Shown here piece after piece: positions 1 to 9,079 of a stretch of 17,100 bases of DNA. The translations under genes and the position numbers were made by a program. The DNA comes from Desulfovibrionales bacterium (GTDB taxonomy: Bacteria; Desulfobacterota; Desulfovibrionia; Desulfovibrionales; Desulfomicrobiaceae). Position 1 is the stretch's first letter. Each line of letters opens with the position of its first letter. The notes beneath the pieces were generated by a model. That model worked only from the letters and a program-made list of their open reading frames with translations, searched no databases and had not been told where the DNA came from. The stretch is from positions 1 to 17,100 of the forward strand of contig JAAYGZ010000143.1 in the NCBI GenBank assembly GCA_012727515.1. The letters run 5' to 3'.

Positions 1-22
1 AGAGAGAGAGAGAGAGAGAGAG
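1..22. repeat. AG dinucleotide tract at the window edge
   Basis: Eleven uninterrupted AG units begin at the first base and may continue outside the window. They pass into a degenerate purine-rich stretch up to about position 55. Such a microsatellite is uncommon in bacteria of this kind. It may be a real simple repeat or a sequence-end artefact; the window cannot decide. Confidence 0.8.
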
Positions 23-155
23 GAAGAGACAGATAGAGAGCAAAGAAGAGAAAATCAGTGCAAGACAGAATGAGTTATACAGTATCTATTCACAAATTAA
101 ACTTGAATACAGTAAAACATAAAAACAAATACTTAAAATAAAGTCGATAGCTAAA

Positions 156-179
156 GATATTGCGAGGTAACTCAATATC
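156..179. repeat. Short inverted repeat downstream of dnaE
   Basis: GATATTG at 156-162 is matched perfectly by CAATATC at 173-179, with a 10-nt loop. The stem is AT-rich and is not followed by a T-run on either strand, so it is not a clear terminator. Confidence 0.4.
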
Positions 180-244
180 AATACGGAGCTTTCCCCAACA
201 GGTAGAGTCTTTGCCACATCTATTAAGATTGCCGCGCTCCTGCA

Positions 245-272
245 CCTGCCGCACTTTATTCGCGGTTGCAGG
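245..272 (-). other. Possible stem-loop after the dnaE stop
   Basis: On the minus strand CCTG and CCGC pair with GCGG and CAGG around a 9-nt loop, with a 3-nt bulge in one arm. It lies about 40 nt past the dnaE stop. No U-tract follows, so it could be a 3'-end stabilising hairpin or chance. It is the best candidate for a dnaE 3' structure, but weak. Confidence 0.25.
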
Positions 273-314
273 ACGTGTTTTGGTTTACGCAGTGCGTCCT
301 TATGTCATTGTCCC

Positions 315-3300
315 TTAAATCTGCCCTTGTGCAGCACCTTGTTTCCACAACTCTATATCCTGCCAGAAGTCTGGGCATGGGGCGACCCAGAAGTCTGGAC
401 CGCATTGCAAGCGGCACACATATTCGGCGCGGGCCACATCAAGCTGAACCGGAGCCTTTCCCGGATATTTGCGCAAAATGTCTTGCAGCCCGGACCAGGC
501 TGGTTTCTGGTTGCGGACCTGCACGCAAAGCACCACAGGTTCTGAACCCAGGCCCACTGCTTCAGCCAATGGTTTGCATGATTCCACCACAATCTTGGCT
601 TTTTTGCTGACACCTTCGGCCTCATCTCCGTTGCGCAGATCAGGACGACCTACGGTTCCGATCAGCAGCAGCGGTTCTTCAGAGGCCAGAGCATCACGAT
701 GCGCGGCATAAGGCTCGGAAAAAACAATGGCTTCGCCAGAGCCACTTAAATCTTCAATAGCGCAAAAGGCCATGCGATCCCCTTTTTTGGTCAGGATGGT
801 TTTTACCCCGGTCACCAGCACTGCTACGTGTACTGGTGTTTTTTCTGGCAATTCAGCGCACTGGCTCAGGGAAAAATACCCCATGCGCCGAATTTCCTGC
901 CGAAAGGGCTGCAAGGGATGACCGATAAGGAAAAAGCCGAATGCCTCTTTTTCCATGCGAAATTTCTCATCATCCTTGTATTCTGGCGCATCTTCCACGC
1001 CTGAATACAGGCCCAGGCCCGTGAGACTGCACGTGTTTTCCTCGTGCAGATTCATGGTAAACATACGCTGGCCACTGATTTTGCGCTTGGCCCGCTTCTG
1101 GGCCATGGACAGTACCCGCTCCAAGCCTTCCATCAGCGTGCGCCGATTACATCCGAAAATATCCATAGAGCCTGACTTAATCAGTGCTTCCAGGACTTTT
1201 TTATTTACCTGACGCAGATTTACCCGGGTGCAGAGATCAAGCAGGCTGGAGAATTCTCCGTTTTGTGCGCGTTCCTCTTCCAGGCTCTTGACCGCGCCTT
1301 CGCCCACCCCCTTGATGCCAGACAACCCATAGCGAATGGCCTCGCTTTCCACTGTAAATTCGTAAAAACTCTTGTTAATATCTGGCGGCAGAATCTCAAT
1401 GCCTATGTCCCGGCACGCACTGACATGAGCCAGAATCTTGTCAGAATTGGACACTTCCGAGGTAATCATGGCGGCCATAAATTCCGATGGAAAATGCGCT
1501 TTCACATAGGCTGTCTGATAGGAAATAAGTGCATAGGCTGCGCTGTGAGACTTGTTAAATCCATAGCCCGCAAATTTTTCCATCAAATCAAAAATATATC
1601 CCGCAGCATCCTGAGAAATACCATTTTCCCTGGTTCCAGCCAAAAAGCGCACCCGCTGCTTGGCCATTTCCGCTGGGTCTTTCTTGCCCATGGCCCGACG
1701 CAGATTATCACCCTCACCCAAAGAATACTTGGCCAGGTCTGAAGCAATTTTCATGACCTGTTCCTGATATAAAATAACCCCATAGGTATCTTCCAGAATA
1801 GGATGAACAATAGGGGCCAATTCCGGAAATTCATACTCAACCTTGCGCAGCCCGTGCTTACGGCCCACAAAATCATCCACCATGCCGCTTTCCAGCGGTC
1901 CTGGCCGATACAGGGCCAGAAGAGCAATGATATCCTCAAAGCACGAGGGCTTTAAGCCCTTGAGCACCCGGCGCATTCCATCTGATTCCAGCTGAAAAAC
2001 CCCGTCAGTCTCAGCCCGGCACAGCAGCTCAAATGTTGCGCTGTCATCAAGAGGCAGGGCTTCCAGATTTGGCGTGTTCTTGCCATTTTTGCGGATCAGT
2101 TTCAGGGCATCATCCAGCACGGTCAGGGTTTTTAAGCCCAGAAAATCAAACTTGATCAGCCCGACCTTCTCAACCTTTTTCATGTCAAACTGGGTGACAA
2201 CTTCGCCATTCTTGCCTCGATGCAAGGGCAGGTATTCAACCATGGGTTTTTGCGAAATAACAATGCCTGCGGCATGAATGGATGAATGCCTGGTCAGGCC
2301 TTCAAGGCGGCGGGAAATATCAAAAAGTTTGCGAAACTGTGGTTCTGTCTCAATGAAGGAACGCAGTTCCGGTTCCTGATCCAGCGCCTTGTCCAGGGTC
2401 ATTTTCAGATCATCAGGAATAAGTTTGGCAATACGGTCTGCGTCTTTAAGGCTGATATTTAAGGCTCGGGCCACATCGCGGATAACGCCCTTGGCCTTCA
2501 TGGTTCCAAAGGCAACAATCTGGGCCACGTGATCGTGTCCATATTTTTCTGTCACATATTTAATGACATCACTGCGCCGATTATAGCAGAAATCCACATC
2601 AATATCAGGCATGGAGGCCCGCTCCACATTTAAGAAGCGCTCAAAAAAAAGATGATAGCGAATAGGGTCCAGGTCTGTGATGCGCAGCGCATACGAAACC
2701 AGCGAGCCTGCTGCTGAACCACGCCCTGGCCCCACTGGAATACCTTGCGTTTTGGCCCAGTTGATAAAATCCTGCACAATGAGAAAATAGGCCGGAAAAC
2801 CCTTGCTGATGATAACATCAAGCTCAAATTCCAGACGGCTCCGATATTCCTGTTCATCCACAGCATACGGCAGGGCAGCTAAACGCTCGGTTAAGCCCTG
2901 TTCAGCCAGACGCCGGAACTCCGAATCCAGGGTTGCGCCTTCCGGCACATCATAGACAGGGAAAAAATGCTGATTCAGGGGGAGTTCCACCTCGCACTGG
3001 TCAACAATGCGCCCCACATTCTCCAATGCTTCCGGGCAATGGGCAAAGGCAGACTCCATTTCTTCGGGCGCTTTGTAATAAAATTCATTGGTATCAAATT
3101 TTAAGCGCTTGCTTTCTGAGACAATTTTGCCCGTGCCCACGCAAAGCAAAATATCATGGGCCTCATAATCGTCTTTATCCAGATAATGGCAATCATTGGT
3201 GGCCACCAGGGGCAAGGAGAGTTCACGCCCCAGCTCCATGAGCCGGGTATTGACCACGGCCTGCTCTTTTAAGCCATTGGATTGCAGCTCCAGATAAAAG

Positions 3301-3794
3301 CGATCTGGAAAAATTGCTTTGTATTCCCTGGCCTTGTGCATGGCCGCATCAAAGGTACTGTGCAGCAGGGTATTGGGAACCTCTCCCTGCAGGCAGGCTG
3401 ACAGGCAGATAAGCCCTTCGTTGTGCTGCTGGAGATACTTTTTATCCACACGCGGCCTGTAGTAAAATCCATTCAAAAACCCTGCTGAAACAATTTTGAG
3501 CAGATTCTGGTACCCTGTCAGGTTCTGCGCCAGTAAAACAAGATGAAAGCGCTGCTTGTTTTCCCGGTCCAGCATGTCGTCCGCCACATAGACTTCACTG
3601 CCTATAATCGGCTTAATGCCTGTTTTTTTTGCCTCCAGGTAAAAAGGCAATGCGCCAAACAAATTGCCATGATCTGTAATGGCTGCGGCAGAAAAACCAA
3701 GATCAACAGCCCTGGCGCACAAATCCTTGATACGGATGGCTCCGTCTAACAGGCTGTATTCAGAATGACAGTGCAGATGGGTAAAACCAGTCAT
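315..3794 (-). CDS. dnaE: DNA polymerase III alpha subunit
   Basis: This is the replicative polymerase subunit of the chromosomal replisome, 1159 residues, the usual length for DnaE1. The N-terminal PHP domain (about 4-210) keeps the metal-cluster residues His6, His8, Asp41, His42, Glu67, His84, Cys134, Asp201 and His203. The palm has the catalytic aspartates in PDIDVDF (Asp399, Asp401) and in FDFLGL (Asp550), and GPGRGSAAGS lies just upstream. Tandem HhH sequence around 805-845 and an OB-fold domain near 985-1075 follow. The clamp-binding position near 909 reads QRMF, shorter than the common pentapeptide. The ATG at 3794 is chosen because GGGGAG sits 4 nt before it; a TTG four codons upstream overlaps that site. 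It follows the zinc-knuckle/TPR gene by 25 nt and is probably cotranscribed with it. Confidence 0.98.
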   Translation of the reverse strand: MTGFTHLHCHSEYSLLDGAIRIKDLCARAVDLGFSAAAITDHGNLFGALPFYLEAKKTGIKPIIGSEVYVADDMLDRENKQRFHLVLLAQNLTGYQNLLKIVSAGFLNGFYYRPRVDKKYLQQHNEGLICLSACLQGEVPNTLLHSTFDAAMHKAREYKAIFPDRFYLELQSNGLKEQAVVNTRLMELGRELSLPLVATNDCHYLDKDDYEAHDILLCVGTGKIVSESKRLKFDTNEFYYKAPEEMESAFAHCPEALENVGRIVDQCEVELPLNQHFFPVYDVPEGATLDSEFRRLAEQGLTERLAALPYAVDEQEYRSRLEFELDVIISKGFPAYFLIVQDFINWAKTQGIPVGPGRGSAAGSLVSYALRITDLDPIRYHLFFERFLNVERASMPDIDVDFCYNRRSDVIKYVTEKYGHDHVAQIVAFGTMKAKGVIRDVARALNISLKDADRIAKLIPDDLKMTLDKALDQEPELRSFIETEPQFRKLFDISRRLEGLTRHSSIHAAGIVISQKPMVEYLPLHRGKNGEVVTQFDMKKVEKVGLIKFDFLGLKTLTVLDDALKLIRKNGKNTPNLEALPLDDSATFELLCRAETDGVFQLESDGMRRVLKGLKPSCFEDIIALLALYRPGPLESGMVDDFVGRKHGLRKVEYEFPELAPIVHPILEDTYGVILYQEQVMKIASDLAKYSLGEGDNLRRAMGKKDPAEMAKQRVRFLAGTRENGISQDAAGYIFDLMEKFAGYGFNKSHSAAYALISYQTAYVKAHFPSEFMAAMITSEVSNSDKILAHVSACRDIGIEILPPDINKSFYEFTVESEAIRYGLSGIKGVGEGAVKSLEEERAQNGEFSSLLDLCTRVNLRQVNKKVLEALIKSGSMDIFGCNRRTLMEGLERVLSMAQKRAKRKISGQRMFTMNLHEENTCSLTGLGLYSGVEDAPEYKDDEKFRMEKEAFGFFLIGHPLQPFRQEIRRMGYFSLSQCAELPEKTPVHVAVLVTGVKTILTKKGDRMAFCAIEDLSGSGEAIVFSEPYAAHRDALASEEPLLLIGTVGRPDLRNGDEAEGVSKKAKIVVESCKPLAEAVGLGSEPVVLCVQVRNQKPAWSGLQDILRKYPGKAPVQLDVARAEYVCRLQCGPDFWVAPCPDFWQDIELWKQGAAQGQI

Positions 3795-3798
3795 AACT

Positions 3799-3804
3799 CT
3801 CCCC
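3799..3804 (-). promoter_or_regulatory. Ribosome binding site deciding the dnaE start
   Basis: GGGGAG reads on the minus strand 4 nt before the ATG at 3794. It overlaps the alternative TTG start at 3806, which therefore cannot use it. Confidence 0.75.
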
Positions 3805-3819
3805 AAATATATGGGCTGC

Positions 3820-6417
3820 TTATTTATCTTTGTTCAGAACTTTATAAAGAAACGCATCAAACTGTGAAATAGTGCGCAGTGCAGCACACAAAACAGCCAG
3901 AAAGGAAAACAGAATAAGGCTGATATTGAGTACAATCCATCTATCTTTGCGCAAGTCATAGCCCAAAAATGTTTGTATTGGCTGCCAATAGAAAAATGTA
4001 GCAGAGACAATGCCTGATAGCAAAAGCGCGCCCAGCTCAAAAAACAAAAGATACTTTCCAGACAAGAGCAGGAATAAAATGGCATTGCGCACGCCTTGCA
4101 GAAAAACCAGCTTGCTCTCCAGTTTTTCAAGATCATTTTTTGCCTCGCGCATGGCTTCATGGGCAATATGATATTTTTCCGGCACATGCAGATCCATTTC
4201 TCCTGTAATCTGCATTTGTTCCACGCAATGATTAAAAATCTGGTTAAATGAGCGCTGCAAACGCGGAAAAGGAAACCACGAGGCTTCGTGCTGAATTTCC
4301 TGCAAACGGTCGAGCACCTTGGTGCGCTGCTCGCTTAACTCCTTAATATCTTTTTTAACCCAGGCCCTAATTTCGTCGCGGATAGCCAGAGTGCCCCGCA
4401 CCAGCCTGGCGCTGGCCACAAAATTATTGATGCCGTTATACATATCCAGGCCAGTGATGCGCTTGTAAAAATATTGATATTGTTCATGTTTGGCAGGCAA
4501 CCACGTGGCCAGCAATTCTGGCAGACTCTCCACAGAGCCAATGATTTCTGCCGCACGTTCCTGGCCATCAGCCCAGACATCCCACAGGTCTGATAAAATG
4601 GTCGTGCGCCCGCCTTCGAGTTCTGGATCAAGCAGAATAATGCTGAAATAATTCGCATCATTTTGAATGAGATCGCGCAGCATTCCCTGCGCTTCAGCCA
4701 AAAAGCCTGACTTTACCAGGCACACGGCCTGGCGATACCTGGCCTGCAAAAATCCGGGTGATTCGCCCAGAGATTTGGCATAGAGAAAAAGAGCTTCCTG
4801 AAAATTTCCCTGTACCTCGGCCAGCCTGCCTTGCAGCAACTGGGCATAGGAACGCTGCAAACTCGTGTACGAAAGGCTTTCCGCTTCGCGCCAATGCCCC
4901 AGGGCACGCTTAAATTCATCTCGCTCCATGGCCAGAAAGCCCTGGAGCACACGGGGCTGATAGTTTTTCTGGGCCTTGAGCACAAATTGCTCCACCTGGC
5001 TTAAAGCGCGGTCCATATTTCCTATGCGCAGACTATCAAGAGCAGCCCACATCAGATCATCGTCTTTGTCCTTGAGGTCACTTATACCGTGAGGCCAGGC
5101 CTTGCCCTTGGCCCGCCATACCAGGCTCATTGTGCGTAACTGGCAGATCATGTTAACTTCAAACAGAGCGCCCAGCACTGTGGCCACATCACTTCTTTCC
5201 CCTAAAACCGCTGGTATGCCCTGCATAAGATTTGCGCTCAGATGTTTGCCCAGGTCATGCAGAAGTTGAGGCAGGCTATCCATGTTTAACAGTGCCAGGC
5301 GATCCAGGCACGACACAGACAGCCTGGCTGTATCAAATTTACGGGAAGGACAGGCGCGTGGTAAATGAGAACGCAGCCCACAATAAAAGCACGGCGCTTC
5401 CGGGCCAGAGACCAGGGCTGTTGGAAGCAGGATATTGAGCGAACCCTGGCGTCGTCCGCCCTGTTGAGAGAGCACCTTGACCTGAAACAGGTCTGTTATT
5501 TTATTATGCCCCATGGAATACCGGGAATCCACGGCCATGATACGCGGACTGGCGATCTGAAAAATGGTTGCCAGCGGCATGTACAGGACATTGGCTTCCA
5601 GGGCTTCCATAAGGTGCTGGTATTTGCGGGGCAAATCAGGAGTAAATGGAATATCTCCGAGTTCCATGGCCATATAGGTACACGGCCAGGCCCCGCCATG
5701 TGTGTCAATGGCCATGAGCATCATCTCTTCAACCAGACGGCCCAGAATGCGCAGGGAAGACACCTTGAGCAGCAGGGAATGATCCTCGCCCTGCATAAAT
5801 GTGATTTTATTCTGTTGCAGTACAGACTCAATGCGGTCCAGATACATGCGCCAGCCTTTGCCAAATGCCTTGTCCTGGCGCGACCCAATGGGTTTGATGA
5901 TCCAGAACCAGTTCATGGTTGCGGACACGCTGATCTGCTCGGATGATTCCAGGTCAAACCATTTGCCTGTCAGGCCATCAGGCATCTGTGATTGTTTGAA
6001 ATCCAGCCCAGGCATACTGCGGCCCAATTCACGCAGATGAGGAGTCACGCGAATGACCAGGCGTTTGGGATATTCGACAGAGAGCTTGTTCTGCTCTTCC
6101 TTGACAGCCAGAGAAAGGGAAAAATTATCTCCAACCACAAGGCTGGCTTCAAAAACCGTGATGGACGCGGTAATGGGATTTAAGCGCGCCCAGTTATGCA
6201 GACGCCCCAAGCCAACCATGACCGTGGGCTGAGGAAAAAACCACAGGCTGTGTTTGTCCTCTTCGGCAACCATCCACCCGCCTATATCGGACAAGGACTG
6301 GAAAAAACTCACAGACAGCGGCAATGGATAAACAATCCAGCACAGTACGCCATTGGAGACCAGACGGGCCTGGGCAGAACGTGGAATTTTAGCCAGCAGT
6401 GTTTCTAAGGATTTCAT
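3820..6417 (-). CDS. Unrecognised zinc-knuckle/TPR protein with C-terminal membrane helices
   Basis: This 865-residue protein has no family I can name. Residues 1-340 are mixed and partly beta-rich, without a clear signal peptide. Cys343, Cys346, His351 and Cys356 form CX2CX4HX4C with the aromatic, glycine and trailing proline typical of CCHC zinc knuckles, which bind single-stranded nucleic acid in known families. Residues 454-590 form a TPR-like helical repeat region. Residues about 685-712 and 750-775 are charged, heptad-like helices. Hydrophobic segments at about 777-810 and 827-848 suggest two or three membrane spans, leaving the bulk of the protein probably cytoplasmic. The ATG has GGAG 7 nt upstream. 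The gene starts about 25 nt after the secA terminator and ends 25 nt before dnaE. Its function is unknown; a membrane-tethered scaffold touching RNA, DNA or protein partners is inference only. Confidence 0.9.
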   Translation of the reverse strand: MKSLETLLAKIPRSAQARLVSNGVLCWIVYPLPLSVSFFQSLSDIGGWMVAEEDKHSLWFFPQPTVMVGLGRLHNWARLNPITASITVFEASLVVGDNFSLSLAVKEEQNKLSVEYPKRLVIRVTPHLRELGRSMPGLDFKQSQMPDGLTGKWFDLESSEQISVSATMNWFWIIKPIGSRQDKAFGKGWRMYLDRIESVLQQNKITFMQGEDHSLLLKVSSLRILGRLVEEMMLMAIDTHGGAWPCTYMAMELGDIPFTPDLPRKYQHLMEALEANVLYMPLATIFQIASPRIMAVDSRYSMGHNKITDLFQVKVLSQQGGRRQGSLNILLPTALVSGPEAPCFYCGLRSHLPRACPSRKFDTARLSVSCLDRLALLNMDSLPQLLHDLGKHLSANLMQGIPAVLGERSDVATVLGALFEVNMICQLRTMSLVWRAKGKAWPHGISDLKDKDDDLMWAALDSLRIGNMDRALSQVEQFVLKAQKNYQPRVLQGFLAMERDEFKRALGHWREAESLSYTSLQRSYAQLLQGRLAEVQGNFQEALFLYAKSLGESPGFLQARYRQAVCLVKSGFLAEAQGMLRDLIQNDANYFSIILLDPELEGGRTTILSDLWDVWADGQERAAEIIGSVESLPELLATWLPAKHEQYQYFYKRITGLDMYNGINNFVASARLVRGTLAIRDEIRAWVKKDIKELSEQRTKVLDRLQEIQHEASWFPFPRLQRSFNQIFNHCVEQMQITGEMDLHVPEKYHIAHEAMREAKNDLEKLESKLVFLQGVRNAILFLLLSGKYLLFFELGALLLSGIVSATFFYWQPIQTFLGYDLRKDRWIVLNISLILFSFLAVLCAALRTISQFDAFLYKVLNKDK
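5350..5391 (-). other. CCHC zinc-knuckle motif in the coding sequence
   Basis: These 14 codons (residues 343-356 of the 865-residue protein) read CFYCGLRSHLPRAC, followed by Pro-Ser. The spacing is exactly CX2CX4HX4C. Phe/Tyr after the first Cys, Gly after the second, and Pro after the last Cys all match retroviral nucleocapsid-type knuckles. Such knuckles are abundant in eukaryotic and retroviral proteins and uncommon in bacterial ones. Confidence 0.85.
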
Positions 6418-6442
6418 CTTCTCACTCCATACCAGTACACAA

Positions 6443-6471
6443 TAAAAGAAAAAGGGCCGTATGGCCCTCTT
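6443..6471 (-). terminator. Intrinsic terminator after secA
   Basis: On the minus strand AGGGCC, a 4-nt loop and GGCCCT form a strong stem (extendable to about 9 bp with a G-U and A-U pairs), followed directly by TTTTCTTTT. It lies about 75 nt after the secA stop. The next gene starts only about 25 nt beyond the U-tract, so it insulates that gene from secA or acts as an attenuator in its leader. Confidence 0.85.
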
Positions 6472-6544
6472 GTGTGTTGCCCCGCGCTCCTGCCCCAGAT
6501 TTTATTGCAGACAAAGGCCCAGCGTACATAAAAACACAGACAAG

Positions 6545-9049
6545 CTACTTGCCACAACATTTTTTATATTTTTGCCCACTACCACAGGGACACGGATCAT
6601 TACGCCCTATCTTGGGATCAGTGCGCCGCACTGTTTCCGGCTTGGCGTCAGCGCCCTCGTTTCCGCTCTGGTACTGCACATTATCCTGGGTTTCATGCTT
6701 TAATTCTTCTTCAACCACAAGGCGCACATGGGCCAGGGCTGTCAGCGTGTTTTCACGAATCCGCGACAACAACCCTTCAAAAAGTTCAAAGCCTTCGCGT
6801 TTATATTCCTGCTTGGGATCTCGCTGAGCATACCCGCGCAGACCAATGCCCTCTTTGAGATAATCCATCTGCAACAGATGTTCTTTCCAATTCCGGTCCA
6901 GAGATTCAAGCATGAAATAGCGCAGCAGACTCTGGTACTGGTCCCCGATGCCTGCACGATGCTGTTCCAGGATACCCAGTAAATAGGTGCGCACATCTTC
7001 CTGCTCTACAAACTGATCCGCAGGAAAGGCACGCTCAAGCGTAAAAAGTTCTTCCAGTTTGGCCCGCACCATGCGTTGGAGTTCTTCCAGGCCTTCTGTG
7101 TGCCCTTTACGGTTATGCAGCGGCTCATACACATCAGCAAGCAAGTCATCAATAAATTCCACCGCAGTGTCATGTACATCTTCTGTGGTCATGAGGTCAC
7201 GGCGCAGAGAATAAATCACCTCTCGCTGCTGGTTCATGACATCATCATAATCAAGTAACTGCTTGCGGATTTCAAAATTATGGCCTTCCACCCGCTTTTG
7301 CGCGTTTTCAATGGCCCGGCTGATAAGTGGATTTTCAATGGTTTGCCCGTCTTCCAGACCCAGCTTTTCCATGATTCCGGCAATGCGCTCGGAGCCAAAC
7401 AAACGCATGAGCGTGTCATCCAGGGCCAGATAAAACCGTGATGATCCAGGATCACCCTGGCGTCCGGAACGACCGCGCAACTGATTGTCAATACGCCTGC
7501 TTTCATGACGCTCTGAGCCAAGAATATGCAGCCCCCCCAACTCACGCACGCCCTCGCCAAGCACAATATCAGTGCCGCGCCCGGCCATGTTCGTGGCAAT
7601 GGTCACACGGCCCTTTTGCCCGGCCTGGGCCACAATCTCAGCCTCTTTTTCATGATATTTGGCATTTAAGACTTCATGGGGAATGCGCTGTTTTTTTAGC
7701 AGGCTGGAAATATATTCTGATTTTTCAATAGAGGTTGTGCCCACCAGCACTGGCTGGCCTTTGGCATACAGAGCTTTAATTTCTTCGGTAATGGCCGTGT
7801 ATTTTTCCGCCTGGGTCTTGAGAATAACATCAGGAAAATCCTTGCGGACCATGATCTTGTTGGGCGGGGCAACAATAACTTCCAGACCATAAATCTGCTG
7901 AAATTCTACCGCTTCTGTGTCTGCAGTGCCTGTCATGCCGGCTAGTTTCTCGTACATGCGGAAATAATTCTGAAACGTGATGGAGGCCAGGGTCTGGTTT
8001 TCCGCCTCAACAGGAACACGCTCTTTGGCCTCCAGCGCCTGGTGCAGACCATCGCTGAAACGTCGCCCTGGCATGAGGCGGCCTGTAAATTCATCTACAA
8101 TCACCACCTGTCCGTCTTTGACAATATAGTGGTCATCGCGGGTAAAAAGATGGTGCGCACGCAGGGCCTGCAAAATATGGTGCTGAAACGAGATATTGGC
8201 CGGATCAAACAGATTGTCCACGTCTAAAATTTCTTCACAATGAGCCACGCCTTCATCAGTGAGCACAACAGTACGCGCCTTTTCATCAATGCTGAAATCA
8301 TCGTCCTGGGCTAACCTGGGAATAATGGCATTGATGCGGCCATAGAGCGAGGTGGATTTTTCGCCTGGTCCGGAAATAATGAGCGGTGTTCTGGCCTCGT
8401 CAATAAGAATGGAGTCAACTTCATCCACAATGGCAAAATTAAGTGGTCGCTGAACAAGCTGCTCTTTGTAAAACTTCATATTATCGCGCAGATAGTCAAA
8501 ACCAAACTCATTATTTGTGCCATAGGTCACATCAGCGGCATAGGCTTGCTGGCGCTCTGCGTCTGTTAAGCCATGCACAACAATGCCTACAGAAAGACCC
8601 AGAAATGTGTACAACTGCCCCATCCAGGTTGCGTCACGCCGGGCCAGATAATCATTGACTGTGACCACATGCACGCCTTTTCCAGACAAGGCATTCAGCA
8701 CCACCGGCAAGGTGGCGACCAGGGTCTTTCCTTCACCGGTCTTCATTTCTGCGATTTTGCCCTGATGCAGCATCATGCCGCCCATGAGCTGCACATCAAA
8801 ATGACGCATTTCCAGCACGCGGCGGCTGGCCTCTCGGGTCAGTGCAAAAACTTCCGGCAAAATATCACTCAGGCTTTGGCCCTGCGCCACGTCCTGGCGA
8901 TAGGCTGCAATACGGGCTGAAAAGTCCTGGTCTGCCAGGGCCTGCATGGAACTTTCAAGGCTGTTGATCTGAGCGACCACAGGCTGTAAGGACTTTAAAA
9001 ATCTATCGTTTCTGGTTCCAAAAATTTTCTTGGTTAAATAGCCAATCAT
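6545..9049 (-). CDS. secA: Preprotein translocase ATPase SecA
   Basis: SecA drives ATP-dependent export of unfolded preproteins through SecYEG at the inner membrane. The protein is 834 residues, within the family range. The first residues, [15 protein letters not shown], match the normal SecA N-terminus. Walker A GEGKT lies at about 105-109 and the DEVD box at about 209-212, followed by [12 protein letters not shown]. The GRGTDIV and [11 protein letters not shown] motifs of the second nucleotide-binding fold follow. The C-terminal metal-binding tail has Cys820, Cys822, Cys831 and Cys832 (CXCX8CC), the SecB- and lipid-contacting zinc finger. The ATG at 9049 has GGGAG 5 nt upstream; a GTG 45 nt earlier would add residues foreign to the family. 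An intrinsic terminator follows, so secA is probably transcribed alone. Confidence 0.98.
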   Translation of the reverse strand: MIGYLTKKIFGTRNDRFLKSLQPVVAQINSLESSMQALADQDFSARIAAYRQDVAQGQSLSDILPEVFALTREASRRVLEMRHFDVQLMGGMMLHQGKIAEMKTGEGKTLVATLPVVLNALSGKGVHVVTVNDYLARRDATWMGQLYTFLGLSVGIVVHGLTDAERQQAYAADVTYGTNNEFGFDYLRDNMKFYKEQLVQRPLNFAIVDEVDSILIDEARTPLIISGPGEKSTSLYGRINAIIPRLAQDDDFSIDEKARTVVLTDEGVAHCEEILDVDNLFDPANISFQHHILQALRAHHLFTRDDHYIVKDGQVVIVDEFTGRLMPGRRFSDGLHQALEAKERVPVEAENQTLASITFQNYFRMYEKLAGMTGTADTEAVEFQQIYGLEVIVAPPNKIMVRKDFPDVILKTQAEKYTAITEEIKALYAKGQPVLVGTTSIEKSEYISSLLKKQRIPHEVLNAKYHEKEAEIVAQAGQKGRVTIATNMAGRGTDIVLGEGVRELGGLHILGSERHESRRIDNQLRGRSGRQGDPGSSRFYLALDDTLMRLFGSERIAGIMEKLGLEDGQTIENPLISRAIENAQKRVEGHNFEIRKQLLDYDDVMNQQREVIYSLRRDLMTTEDVHDTAVEFIDDLLADVYEPLHNRKGHTEGLEELQRMVRAKLEELFTLERAFPADQFVEQEDVRTYLLGILEQHRAGIGDQYQSLLRYFMLESLDRNWKEHLLQMDYLKEGIGLRGYAQRDPKQEYKREGFELFEGLLSRIRENTLTALAHVRLVVEEELKHETQDNVQYQSGNEGADAKPETVRRTDPKIGRNDPCPCGSGQKYKKCCGK

Positions 9050-9054
9050 ATATA

Positions 9055-9059
9055 CTCCC
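9055..9059 (-). promoter_or_regulatory. Ribosome binding site deciding the secA start
   Basis: GGGAG on the minus strand, 5 nt before the ATG at 9049. It supports the family-conserved start over the GTG at 9094. Confidence 0.75.
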
Positions 9060-9079
9060 GATTCATCGGTCTTGAGGCA

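Larger units (their letters stand above)
23..314. other. Non-coding AT-rich region downstream of dnaE
   Basis: No convincing gene is seen here. Positions 23 to about 225 are purine-rich then AT-rich, clearly poorer in GC than the coding part of the window. The longest start-to-stop frame noticed is 23 codons (70-141, plus strand), with no family resemblance. Two weak stem-loops are present: a 7-bp dyad at 156-179 and an interrupted 8-bp stem at 245-272. No tRNA-like fold was recognised. Confidence 0.6.

Noticed and set aside
70..141. Small plus-strand open frame of 23 codons
   Set aside because: It has no ribosome binding site at a proper distance and AT-rich low-complexity content; such a frame is expected by chance.
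1263..1742. Plus-strand open frame of 159 codons inside dnaE
   Set aside because: It is an antisense shadow of strongly conserved dnaE sequence.
5365..5946. Plus-strand open frame of 193 codons antisense to the zinc-knuckle gene
   Set aside because: It is entirely within a longer, well-supported gene on the other strand, has no family resemblance and no good ribosome binding site.
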